This document shows positions 1 to 8,334 of a stretch of DNA of 34,167 bases, piece after piece. Location of the stretch: assembly GCA_016283355.1 (NCBI GenBank), contig JAEEMS010000020.1, positions 1 through 34,167 of the forward strand. The letters are read 5' to 3'. How positions within the stretch are numbered: the first letter of the stretch is position 1; the number at the start of each line of letters is the position of its first letter. The notes beneath the pieces were generated by a model. It saw only the letters and a program-made list of their open reading frames with translations, was not told the origin of the DNA and ran no database searches. Both the position numbers and the translations under genes were made by a program. The stretch is from Elusimicrobiaceae bacterium. Its GTDB lineage: Bacteria > Elusimicrobiota > Elusimicrobia > Elusimicrobiales > Elusimicrobiaceae.

Positions 1-3000
1 GAGAATTTGCCACAAAGAATTACATCAACAGTATATATAAGTATCCGGATGCCATGTGTGGAGAAAAGGGCCATGAACGCCGTTGCGCCAATAGCCGCAG
101 TGCATGGATTGATCTGGGGGTAGAATTGGGCGAAGCCGCCAAAGACGATCCTGCGTTACAAGGAATGTTGAACCAGGTGGTCAATGAGTTGGTAACGGTG
201 CGAACGCCTCGCAGAGGAGATGAAAATCCACAATTAATAACGTGGAATAATTTATTCTTAACGGGGTTGTTATCATCAAAATTTCAAGTGAAGTTGAACA
301 CTCATCCAAGAGATATTTTTACACAACAAGGCCAAGTCATTACACCGAGCGTAGAAGGAAATATCCATGCTATAAAAGAAATAAATGCGATGGGGCTAAC
401 GCAGAGTGAATATTTGGCCTTTGTGTTGTACCATCAAGGGTATTCGGACATAGAACCTAACACAGCGCGTTATATACGCAATATGTTGTATGCGGCAATA
501 ACATCTCCGGAAAAGGCAGAGCGGTTGGGGATGAAATCTTTGGATAGGCCGGGTCCTGGAGATATAGAAAATTACGAAAAATGGGATAAATGGATTAAAG
601 AAGCTGCGATACTGGATGAGGCTATAAAGTTTGTGGCAGAACTCGTCCTATGCTGGTTTGCCCCGGAAGTAGGGCTTTTAATGCTTGGGCGATTGGTGCG
701 CTTGGGAGCTTCTTTCCTTGGGTCTATTCGGTTGGGTACACTCATGGCGCGTACGGGAAAAGGTATTCTTAACGCTGAAAAAGTGGGTAGATTGATAAAT
801 ATTGAAGTGCGCAATGGACAACTTTTCATTCCTTTGCAGATAATGAGGACTGAAGAAACAACGGCTGGACAAGTTTTGAGAGAGGCCGTACAAGCGGAAG
901 TTAAAAAATCTGTCGGGAAGAATTTATTTACACACAATGGAATCAGTTATTTTGTACCCAAAGGTTTCCGCAATGTGTTGGTGAATATTGACGGACGATG
1001 GAGTGTTCAAATAGTAAAAGAGGGGTTAACACGGGCCGAAATTGCTAAACAATTTTCTGTAGTGTTTGACGCTGTTGTTGACATCCGTGTAGTAAACGGA
1101 AAGGCCGTAGGAAGAGCGGCAAAATTGTTAGAAGAATTAACTGCACAAAGCACTAAATCCGGTTTGAGTTATACGGCCGGTGCTGCAGGTGTAAATGAAG
1201 GAACTGTATCAGTTGGCGTAGGTGCCAGAGTGGGCGGAGAAGGGTTAAAATCGATGCCTGTTCCTGCCGCAGCAGAAGCTACTGAAGGTGCCAGCACAGC
1301 TGCAACGGCTGCCAATCAAGGGGCACAAGTTGCCAAACAAGGGAAAAGTTTCTGGAAATGGTTAGATGAAACCGTCATTCACTGGCGGCCCATAAATAGT
1401 GCAACCCCCAGTTTTGCCCGTCAAAGTTGGGATTCGTTAAATTATTGGTTGCGTATCCAGGTACCGGGTTTCTTAAAAGGTGTGGGGCAATTGGGAACAA
1501 GCCGATATGGTGTTGGAGCCATAGGTTCCGGTGTATCCCCCATGTATGCGGGTACTGCTGCCATCAACAATAGTACTGCTATTATGGCGGAAGCACAAGC
1601 TACACGTAGTGCTGTGCAAGTGAGCGAAGTGGCTGCCTCTGCAGTAGGAGAAACATCAGCTGCCGCGGCTACGGCAACTACAGCTACAACCGTTCCAATA
1701 GCCAATCGTTCTTTATTCAATATATTAAAAGCTGCGTTAAATGCCGGAATGAAAACGGTAGCCCCGGCTGTATTTGCAGTATCGCCGTGGTGGGCACCGG
1801 AAAATGAACAACAAACCCCCTTACAGGTAAATATTGATAATGCATATCAACAATGGATGCGCAAGGAAGAAGATCATGTAACGGCTCAGTTGCGCGCCCG
1901 GTTACAACAATCGGCGACGCAAGCTGCCCCCATGACAGTTGTTGTGAGCGCAGATGCTACTCAATCAACTACTGAAGAGGAACCGGTTGTTGTTGCCACA
2001 CATGGTACTGCTACGCAAGCAACTGCAGGCAATGTTGCTACTCCGATTACGTTAAGCCAACAAACCAGCGGAATTGCCGCTATGGATTTTACCTTTGGGG
2101 GAATCTCCTATTTACTGCGTAAAGCAGCCGCGAGAAGAGCAGCGGCCAAAGACACCTCACCCGATCGTCATAAATTCCGGGATGAAGGACTTGCCTCTAA
2201 AGGGTTATTATATACTGCTGACGTTATGGATGAGGTTGCCGGTAGGACGGTCCCCGTAACTTTTAAGTTTGAAAACGAGGCGGCAAAACAGGCGTTTTTT
2301 AAACGTGTGGATTTGGCGCAAGACGAATATTTCATCTTCCAACCCGGTACGGGTGCCATTGTTATTCGCAAACGTTTGACAGAAGGGCAAAAAGCCGAAG
2401 GCGTTAAAGCGCAAGATCGCGGATTTGACAGAATCTTCTTTGAAGGTGCGGAAGCGATGCCTGTGAAATTACATAAGGCCTCAATTCTGGCACCTCTATT
2501 TGCAGCGGCTTCGAATGAAGTAGAAGTGCAGGCGTTACTCTCTCAGCATAGAAAAATTTTGAAAGAAGTTCTGTCGTCCGATTTCCTTGAAAGGTATCCG
2601 GCATTAAAAGAGTACTTAAACACGGAAAAAGAAGATGTGACAAAAGAGATAAGTACACTCATGGAAAGTGTTCCGGCGATGGAACTGGCGCAAGATATCG
2701 TTGCTGATTTAAACGGCGTGTTGGCCACTCCCATTTCAGTATTTAAAGACGATATAGGTCATATTGCACAACTTCTTATCGGATTTATTGAAGGAACACT
2801 TGGAACCATGGGGCAGGCCATGACGGCAGCTTTGAAAGCGTTTGGCATTGTGAAAGGGTGGATGAGTAATTTACCTACGTCCGCCGGGCAGTTTGGCCCT
2901 GCATGGGCACCGTTTATTGGTGCGTGGACGAAAATCTTTGGTACTTTAAAAGTATTACAGAAGGGGTTGACGACGGGGGCTATTGGTCACTCAACGGCTG

Positions 3001-4199
3001 CAATCGGTGTAGGGTTGGGTGCATTAGGAATCTTGCCTCCGATGGCAGCTTTCGCCGCGATGGTAGCCGGTATTACCATCAACGGGGTAGCGGGTGCCTT
3101 CCTGAAACAAGATAACCCGTTGCTTGCTAAACAACGCTCTCCTGATCCTATTTCCGCTACCGCCACTATTACGGATTTAAATGCGTGGGCATCCGTAGGA
3201 GGAATGTTCTGCTACTTATTCTTGCCGGTGGTAGGATGGCTTGTAAGTAAGATCTTTTTGGGTGGGAATGAAGCATCTTCTTTGGGTATCATAGCGAGTA
3301 TGTTTGGCGTGGCTGCAGCCGCACCTTTGGTGGCTAAGTTACTGTTAGCCAAATCGCGTATTCAAAATAATCCCAATAAGGATGCCAATGCAAGTGTTCT
3401 TAAGACCGTCGGCACCAACCTGGGAATTGGTTTTAAGACACTCTCCATGGTTGGTCTGCTTGTTGCTACAGCTGGTGCCCACTTTATGGGCTTAGGTTTT
3501 AACAGCGGACCGGGTAACTTTATCAAAGAAAATATTGCTAACCCCGGTTTAGCCCAACTGGTCGCTTTTGCTGCTATCTACCTGACCGTATTTGCAGGGC
3601 GGAAGTTAGGTGCCAAAGCCATAAAGAAGGGTCTTATCGGGGATAAAGGCATGGCAGGGTTATCTTCCTTAATCGGTGTAACCATGGGAGGCCTTTCGAT
3701 ATTGCCGGGGTTAGATTTTACAACTCGTTGTGTCCTCTTTGCGGCCGCCGGGCTTGGGTTTGCTAACTGGGCAAACGTATTACAATCCATTGAGCTTAAC
3801 CGCCCCGAAAATGCAGACAGAAAAGAGGTGGTGTCCACCATGTACATCTTGGCGCGTACATCAGGTATGTTGACCGGTGTAATGGGTGGATTTGGGGACT
3901 TGTTACAGTCCTCTCTGGGATTAACCCCCGCCACGGCCGCTTTGTATGCGTTGAGCATGCCGTTGTTAGCGGGAACCATATCGCTTGGTATCAACTATAA
4001 AAATATTACCAAAGAGTTGTGGCCGACCTTTAAACGTTGGATAGGTCTTGGAAAGAAAACAGGAACCAATGAAGGCGGCCCTGCCGAAGGTCCCAACGGA
4101 AATGATGGCTCTGTTGCCGGAGCAAGTACTGGTGTTGAACAGCTTCCTCCTGACAACGGAGCAACCGGTAACCTACAAGATGCAGCACCCGTCAACTAG
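1..4199 (+). CDS. Giant orphan multi-membrane protein, 5' end outside window (partial)
   Basis: The frame is already open at base 3 and runs without a stop through the first in-window ATG at 54. No ribosome binding site precedes that ATG, so the gene almost certainly begins before the window; at least 1398 residues are visible. I do not recognise the family. Numbering from the ATG at 54, residues 1-400 look globular with a hydrophobic patch near 195-230. Residues about 400-680 are rich in Ala, Thr, Val and Gln and of low complexity, probably a linker. Residues about 680-900 are charged and globular. Residues about 910-1330 contain roughly ten Gly/Ala-rich hydrophobic stretches whose spacing resembles an MFS-like transporter fold. 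The tail is Gly/Asn/Pro-rich. The gene ends in a hairpin terminator. The membrane location of the C-terminal third is fairly safe; any transport function is only a guess. Confidence 0.8.
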   Translation, partial: EFATKNYINSIYKYPDAMCGEKGHERRCANSRSAWIDLGVELGEAAKDDPALQGMLNQVVNELVTVRTPRRGDENPQLITWNNLFLTGLLSSKFQVKLNTHPRDIFTQQGQVITPSVEGNIHAIKEINAMGLTQSEYLAFVLYHQGYSDIEPNTARYIRNMLYAAITSPEKAERLGMKSLDRPGPGDIENYEKWDKWIKEAAILDEAIKFVAELVLCWFAPEVGLLMLGRLVRLGASFLGSIRLGTLMARTGKGILNAEKVGRLINIEVRNGQLFIPLQIMRTEETTAGQVLREAVQAEVKKSVGKNLFTHNGISYFVPKGFRNVLVNIDGRWSVQIVKEGLTRAEIAKQFSVVFDAVVDIRVVNGKAVGRAAKLLEELTAQSTKSGLSYTAGAAGVNEGTVSVGVGARVGGEGLKSMPVPAAAEATEGASTAATAANQGAQVAKQGKSFWKWLDETVIHWRPINSATPSFARQSWDSLNYWLRIQVPGFLKGVGQLGTSRYGVGAIGSGVSPMYAGTAAINNSTAIMAEAQATRSAVQVSEVAASAVGETSAAAATATTATTVPIANRSLFNILKAALNAGMKTVAPAVFAVSPWWAPENEQQTPLQVNIDNAYQQWMRKEEDHVTAQLRARLQQSATQAAPMTVVVSADATQSTTEEEPVVVATHGTATQATAGNVATPITLSQQTSGIAAMDFTFGGISYLLRKAAARRAAAKDTSPDRHKFRDEGLASKGLLYTADVMDEVAGRTVPVTFKFENEAAKQAFFKRVDLAQDEYFIFQPGTGAIVIRKRLTEGQKAEGVKAQDRGFDRIFFEGAEAMPVKLHKASILAPLFAAASNEVEVQALLSQHRKILKEVLSSDFLERYPALKEYLNTEKEDVTKEISTLMESVPAMELAQDIVADLNGVLATPISVFKDDIGHIAQLLIGFIEGTLGTMGQAMTAALKAFGIVKGWMSNLPTSAGQFGPAWAPFIGAWTKIFGTLKVLQKGLTTGAIGHSTAAIGVGLGALGILPPMAAFAAMVAGITINGVAGAFLKQDNPLLAKQRSPDPISATATITDLNAWASVGGMFCYLFLPVVGWLVSKIFLGGNEASSLGIIASMFGVAAAAPLVAKLLLAKSRIQNNPNKDANASVLKTVGTNLGIGFKTLSMVGLLVATAGAHFMGLGFNSGPGNFIKENIANPGLAQLVAFAAIYLTVFAGRKLGAKAIKKGLIGDKGMAGLSSLIGVTMGGLSILPGLDFTTRCVLFAAAGLGFANWANVLQSIELNRPENADRKEVVSTMYILARTSGMLTGVMGGFGDLLQSSLGLTPATAALYALSMPLLAGTISLGINYKNITKELWPTFKRWIGLGKKTGTNEGGPAEGPNGNDGSVAGASTGVEQLPPDNGATGNLQDAAPVN

Positions 4200-4216
4200 G
4201 CAAAAGGAAAAATTTT

Positions 4217-4239
4217 ATCCCCCGGACTTGCCGGGGGAT
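4217..4239 (+). terminator. Hairpin terminator after the giant orphan gene
   Basis: A perfect 9-bp GC-rich stem (4217-4225 with 4231-4239, 5-nt loop) lies 17 bases after the stop codon. The following T run is short and interrupted, so termination may be partial. Confidence 0.6.
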
Positions 4240-4323
4240 ATTTGTCAGTAAGTGAAGTGAAATAGGTTCGCAAAATGTTGTCAATGAAATACATTCTTTT
4301 GAAGGAAAAATAATCAAAAAATG

Positions 4324-4332
4324 TGTTATAAT
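4324..4332 (+). promoter_or_regulatory. Extended -10 promoter of the OPA transporter gene
   Basis: TGTTATAAT is a perfect -10 hexamer (4327-4332) with the TGn extension. No convincing -35 lies 16-18 bases upstream, as expected for an extended -10 promoter. A good AGGAG ribosome binding site follows at 4358-4362, 7 nt before the ATG at 4370. Confidence 0.6.
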
Positions 4333-4369
4333 GAAGGTATATACGTATAATTTTAATAGGAGATGACTT

Positions 4370-5728
4370 ATGCTACAAAAGTTTTTAGATTGGTTTAAGC
4401 CGCTTCCTCCGGCAGCGGAAAAAATAACCGATCCTGCAGAAATTGACAAACAATATAAACGTTGGCGTTGGAAACTATTTATCAGTGCTTATATCGGGTA
4501 TGCAATGTACTACGTAACGCGCCAAAATTTAAATCCGATTGCCCACGTGTTTAAACCGGCCGTTGGTATGACGGATCACCAGTTTGGGTTGATGGTGTCC
4601 ATTTCTTTGATTGCATACGGGGTAGGTAAATTTATTAGCGGTATGTTGGCAGACAAAAGCAACATCCGCGTTTTTTTGGCCTTCGGGTTGTTGGCCTCTT
4701 CCGTAATCAATTTGTTCTTTGGATATCTGCATTCGTTTTTCCTGCTTGTTTTGTTTTGGACACTTAACCAAGCGTTTCAATCTATGGGATTCCCGCCGAT
4801 TGCGCGTATTTTTGCGTATTGGTTTTCCCCCAAAGAAAGAGCCAGTAAATGGACGTTGTGGGCTTCTGCGCACACCGTCGGTATCTCGATTGCCGCTATT
4901 GTGGCAGCCGTAGTGCTCAAATTAACGGATGTATTGCCGTGGATGCAATGGCAGTTTGTGTTTGTGTTTTCCGGTATCTTGGGAATTGCGACCTCTTTTT
5001 TTATTTTGAAGAACGTTACCGATACGCCAGAATGTGTAGGATTGCCTTCCGTAGAAGAATATATGAACGTTCAACAATTGGTTGTCAAAAAGAAAAAAGA
5101 AGAAGGGGACAGCTACATGACGCTCTTGCGCAAATATGTATTGACGAACAAATACATTTGGATTTTGTCCGTTGCGTTTTTGTGTGTGTACTTTGTACGT
5201 TACGTTACCTTGTCTTGGGCGGCCATTTTCTTGGATTCGCGCGAACTTTCCAAAGCCAGCATTCCGCTAATCTTTACGCTTAACCCGTTGGTGGGTGCCT
5301 TGGGCGGTATCACGGCCGGTATCTTAACGGATAAAGTATTCAAAGGGCGCTGCACACCTTCTAACATTATTTACTTTGTGCTGTTGGGTATTTCCGCCTA
5401 TTGTTTCTACCTGTTTGCCGGGCCGAGCCATGTGGCGCTTACGTGCTTCTTTATTGCGGCGTTGGGTTTCTTTGTGGACGGACCGCAAAACTTACTTAAC
5501 GTGCAAATTTCTTTGCTTACCACAAAAGAATCTGTGGCGGCCGCTTGCGGTTTCTGCGGGCTTTTCGGCTATATTGGCGGATTCTTGGCCGGTAGCGGGG
5601 CTTCCTACATCAAAGATACTTGGGGATGGGCCGGTGTGTTTAACTCCTGTATCGTTGCGTGTGTGGTAGGGGTCTTGTTGGTATTAACGGTTTGGAAGAA
5701 AGAAAACCAAGATATCAAAGCAAAATAG
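4370..5728 (+). CDS. OPA-family MFS transporter (hexose-6-phosphate / glycerol-3-phosphate:phosphate antiporter type)
   Basis: This inner-membrane protein of 452 residues probably imports a phosphorylated sugar or glycerol-3-phosphate in exchange for phosphate. The first membrane helix carries a YIGYAMYYVTRQN motif typical of GlpT, UhpT and UhpC. Its Arg (about residue 51) and a second Arg near 277 (YFVRYVTLSW) match the two substrate-phosphate-binding arginines known from GlpT. About twelve membrane segments and the family length are present. The start is supported by AGGAG 7 nt upstream. It has its own extended -10 promoter and its own terminator, so it is monocistronic. Convergent pyruvate kinase fits a diet of imported sugar phosphate. 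Which of UhpC, UhpT or GlpT it is cannot be decided; no uhpA/uhpB sensor genes are adjacent, so a transporter is likelier than a sensor. Confidence 0.88.
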   Translation: MLQKFLDWFKPLPPAAEKITDPAEIDKQYKRWRWKLFISAYIGYAMYYVTRQNLNPIAHVFKPAVGMTDHQFGLMVSISLIAYGVGKFISGMLADKSNIRVFLAFGLLASSVINLFFGYLHSFFLLVLFWTLNQAFQSMGFPPIARIFAYWFSPKERASKWTLWASAHTVGISIAAIVAAVVLKLTDVLPWMQWQFVFVFSGILGIATSFFILKNVTDTPECVGLPSVEEYMNVQQLVVKKKKEEGDSYMTLLRKYVLTNKYIWILSVAFLCVYFVRYVTLSWAAIFLDSRELSKASIPLIFTLNPLVGALGGITAGILTDKVFKGRCTPSNIIYFVLLGISAYCFYLFAGPSHVALTCFFIAALGFFVDGPQNLLNVQISLLTTKESVAAACGFCGLFGYIGGFLAGSGASYIKDTWGWAGVFNSCIVACVVGVLLVLTVWKKENQDIKAK

Positions 5729-5743
5729 TTTAAAAACAACGTT

Positions 5744-5773
5744 AAAAACCCCGCTCAAGTAGCGGGGTTTTTT
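5744..5773 (+). terminator. Bidirectional terminator between the OPA transporter and pyk
   Basis: A 12-bp stem (5744-5755 with 5761-5772), with core ACCCCGCT/AGCGGGGT and loop CAAGT, is flanked by A5 on one side and T6 on the other. It can stop transcripts from both convergent genes. Confidence 0.88.
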
Positions 5774-5798
5774 ATGGGATACAAGCAGGTTGGTATAC

Positions 5799-7220
5799 TT
5801 AAACCGTCAATACATACAACAAGTTAGTGCTACCGGGTTGCCCAAAGGGAATCCCGGCCGTAATGACTACGCAATCGCCTTTCTTCGCTAATTTCTGAGC
5901 CAAAACGACTTTGCGCGTTTCGTTGGACATATCATCAAAGTCCCCCAAATTTTCGACAACAAGAGGTGTTACCCCCCACGCAAGAGATAGGTGGCGTGCG
6001 GTGGTAATATTGGGGGTTAAAGCCAAAATCGGAATTCCCCCCGTGCGTTGCTGTGACATACGCAATGTAGTGGAGCCGGATTCGGTAAAAGTGACGATGA
6101 GGTTTGCCGTATCAATATTGGCGGCTACAACGCCCGCCCCGATGGTAAGGGCGCGTTCCTTGGTGGTGGCTACGGTATGGTCGAAAACGCTCAGACCTTT
6201 GTGATAACGAGGGTCGTTTTCCACGGTTTCAATAATGCGGCGCATAGTAGCAACGGCTTGTACCGGGTATTGGCCTTGGGCCGTTTCCGCGGAGAGCATG
6301 ACGGCATCTACCCCGTCATAAACGGCGGTGGCTACGTCGGACGCTTCGGCGCGGGTGGGCATAATGTTGTGGACCATGGATTCCAACATCTGCGTGGCCA
6401 CAATTACCGGTTTCCCGGCGCGGCGGCAACCCGATACAATTTGTTTTTGTAAAACAGGCACCAATTCCGGGCTGGTTTCTACTCCCAAATCTCCGCGGGC
6501 CACCATTACCGCATCGGAAAGTTCAATAATTTCTCGTAAATGTTTGACGGCAGAAGGTTTTTCGATTTTCGCGATAATATGGGCCTTTGATTTCATCAAA
6601 CGGCGAAGTTCGGAAATATCGTCGGGAGATTGCACGAAAGATAAGCCGATAAAATCAGCCCCCAGTTGTTCCGCAATTTTTAAATCTTTTTTGTCTTTGG
6701 CCGTCAATGCGGATATGGGTAATTTTACACCGGGTACGTTGACACCTTTTTTACTGGAAAGTTCCCCCCCCGCAATTACGGTACATTGGGCCGAGGTGGG
6801 TGTACACTTCTCTACCCGCAGATGTACAATGCCGTCATTTAATAAAAGGGTGGAGCCCGGTTTCAGGGCACTGAAAATTTCCGGATGAGGTAAACAAACG
6901 CGAGTTTTATCACCGGGCGTTGGGGTCATGTCCAGCTGAAAAGAATCCCCCTCTTTGAGTAAAACCTTTTTATCTTGAAAAGGCCCAATGCGAAGTTTAG
7001 GACCCTGCAAATCGAACAAAATTCCCAAAGAGACATTGTATTTTTGTTCCATTTTACGGATGTTTTTAACCCTTTCCTGGTACTCGGCTAACGAGCCGTG
7101 ACTGCAGTTGCAGCGGAAAACAGAAACCCCGGCCAGCACCAGTTGTTCAATGGCTTTTGCATTCGAAGTATCCGGCCCGATGGTGGCAATAATTTTGCAA
7201 GAAGTAGTGTGTGACGTCAT
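5799..7220 (-). CDS. pyk: Pyruvate kinase
   Basis: This cytoplasmic glycolytic enzyme converts phosphoenolpyruvate and ADP to pyruvate and ATP. The 473-residue length suits a standard bacterial enzyme without the extra C-terminal PEP-utiliser-like domain. Visible landmarks are the N-terminal KIIATIGP strand with RCNCSHG, the DLQGPKLRIG nucleotide/substrate loop, the IAKIEKPSA catalytic Lys region and the signature MVARGDLGVE. I chose the ATG at 7220 because AAGGA lies 7 nt upstream. An in-frame TTG at 7226 would sit only 2 nt from that site. The gene is transcribed alone from a TATAAT box at 7246-7251 on the minus strand and shares a bidirectional terminator with the OPA transporter gene. Confidence 0.97.
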   Translation of the reverse strand: MTSHTTSCKIIATIGPDTSNAKAIEQLVLAGVSVFRCNCSHGSLAEYQERVKNIRKMEQKYNVSLGILFDLQGPKLRIGPFQDKKVLLKEGDSFQLDMTPTPGDKTRVCLPHPEIFSALKPGSTLLLNDGIVHLRVEKCTPTSAQCTVIAGGELSSKKGVNVPGVKLPISALTAKDKKDLKIAEQLGADFIGLSFVQSPDDISELRRLMKSKAHIIAKIEKPSAVKHLREIIELSDAVMVARGDLGVETSPELVPVLQKQIVSGCRRAGKPVIVATQMLESMVHNIMPTRAEASDVATAVYDGVDAVMLSAETAQGQYPVQAVATMRRIIETVENDPRYHKGLSVFDHTVATTKERALTIGAGVVAANIDTANLIVTFTESGSTTLRMSQQRTGGIPILALTPNITTARHLSLAWGVTPLVVENLGDFDDMSNETRKVVLAQKLAKKGDCVVITAGIPFGQPGSTNLLYVLTV

Positions 7221-7245
7221 ATTCAAATCCTTTTTTATTAAGCTT

Positions 7246-7251
7246 ATTATA
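7246..7251 (-). promoter_or_regulatory. Probable -10 box of pyk
   Basis: The minus strand reads TATAAT here, about 25 bases before the pyk start. The -35 region is AT-rich and has no clear hexamer at 17 bp, so only the -10 is asserted. Confidence 0.45.
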
Positions 7252-7317
7252 CATATTTTATTATTTTTGAAGGATACTGCCTAGTTGGGTTGGGGATCAA
7301 GGGACAATGTGCTATCC

Positions 7318-7347
7318 TTGAAAAAGATTTCATAAATCCGCTACAAT
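7318..7347 (+). promoter_or_regulatory. Promoter of the outer-membrane protein gene
   Basis: TTGAAA (7318-7323), an 18-bp spacer and TACAAT (7342-7347) form a good sigma-70-type promoter. The predicted start near 7354 leaves a leader of about 50 nt that contains the perfect palindrome at 7362-7375. Confidence 0.6.
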
Positions 7348-7361
7348 ATAAAAGAGAACGT

Positions 7362-7375
7362 CGGGAAATTTCCCG
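7362..7375. promoter_or_regulatory. Perfect 14-bp palindrome in the leader of the outer-membrane protein gene
   Basis: CGGGAAATTTCCCG is fully self-complementary and sits between the predicted transcription start and the ribosome binding site. It could be an operator. It is too compact for a stable RNA hairpin with a normal loop. Confidence 0.35.
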
Positions 7376-7406
7376 CTTCTTGTTTTTTGCTTGTTAAGGA
7401 GTATTC

Positions 7407-8276
7407 ATGAAAAAAATAATTGTAACAGCACTGTTGCTGGCCATATTGGCTCCTGCTTTTGCCCAAGATAATAAATTGGGATGGCAGGTGGAACTAAAAA
7501 AACTTGCATTTGATTTGACTTCTACCGAAGTAAAAAATGCACAAGATTACCAGGGATTTGCGGATGCGCGTTTAACCTCGGATTCTCAAACCTCTGTGCG
7601 TGGCAGTTGGGATTCTATTGCCGACTATTATGCTGAGCATTTTTTGTGGAATAACGAACTGACCATGGATTATGGGCGCACCAAAGTCCGCCCGGTGGAC
7701 GGCGATACGCTGACCAACGAAAATGCCGATAAAATCCTTTTTACTACGGGCTATACCCAACGGTTATGGAAAGTAGAGGATACCTTAGGAGGATTTGAAA
7801 TGGGCCCGTTTGCCAACATCGGCTATGAAACGGAATTTACCAAAGCCAACGGTTCCCCCCGCCGCCGCGTATTGCGTGGAAAAGCCGGGTGGAAACTATT
7901 TGAAGGAAAATACCTTAAAGAATTATATGCCGCAGTAGTGGATGAGCGCGATTTTACGTATCATCCCTATTCCACTAATTTGGCGTGGGAAGCCGGCGTG
8001 AAAACGGAGATCCCGGTACGCGAAGGCGTTACTTTTAAAGCCGGGGCGTTATTCCGTGATTATCTGGACCATTCCGCCACTCCTACCCCCAATACCAACA
8101 TTGATTGGGAATTTGAAGCTGATGCGCGTTTAGATGTGCAACTCTATAAAAACCTGTTTGTAGCGCCGTTTATCAGCTATTATACGGCCCAGGCAGAGGC
8201 ATTTGGCGCACGCGGGGAAAATGTGTATGTAGGTGTTTCCTTGTCGTTTAGCCATATTTTTAGAGAAGCAAAATAA
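7407..8276 (+). CDS. Probable outer-membrane beta-barrel protein, unrecognised family
   Basis: This 289-residue protein has a clear Sec signal peptide (two lysines, a hydrophobic core, then APAFA-Q with cleavage near residue 20). After it come alternating amphipathic strands rich in Tyr, Trp, Phe and Gly, such as GPFANIGYETEF and VAPFISYYTAQ. This is the pattern of an outer-membrane barrel in the size range of small barrels or DUF481-like proteins. The last strand (YVGVSLSFSHIF) is followed by REAK, so the usual terminal aromatic residue is not quite at the end. AAGGAG lies 6 nt before the ATG and the gene has its own promoter and terminator. Function is unknown; barrel assignment is inference from composition. 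Confidence 0.75.
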   Translation: MKKIIVTALLLAILAPAFAQDNKLGWQVELKKLAFDLTSTEVKNAQDYQGFADARLTSDSQTSVRGSWDSIADYYAEHFLWNNELTMDYGRTKVRPVDGDTLTNENADKILFTTGYTQRLWKVEDTLGGFEMGPFANIGYETEFTKANGSPRRRVLRGKAGWKLFEGKYLKELYAAVVDERDFTYHPYSTNLAWEAGVKTEIPVREGVTFKAGALFRDYLDHSATPTPNTNIDWEFEADARLDVQLYKNLFVAPFISYYTAQAEAFGARGENVYVGVSLSFSHIFREAK

Positions 8277-8295
8277 GAATTAGTTGAGGAATGAG

Positions 8296-8325
8296 AAGGG
8301 GACCGTTGTTGCAGTCCCCTTTTTA
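8296..8325 (+). terminator. Intrinsic terminator after the outer-membrane protein gene
   Basis: The stem AAGGGGAC/GTCCCCTT (8296-8303 with 8314-8321, 10-nt loop) runs into a T tract at 8320-8324. Confidence 0.8.
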
Positions 8326-8334
8326 TGTAGGATC

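Noticed and set aside
3578-3994. 138-residue antisense reading frame inside the giant orphan gene
   Set aside because: It mirrors the codon structure of the real gene, has no ribosome binding site, and its protein lacks domain features; the same holds for other antisense frames in pyk, gap, RND and Wzy genes.
7221-7226. TTG start for pyruvate kinase two codons upstream
   Set aside because: It would lie only 2 nt from the Shine-Dalgarno; the ATG at 7220 has proper spacing.
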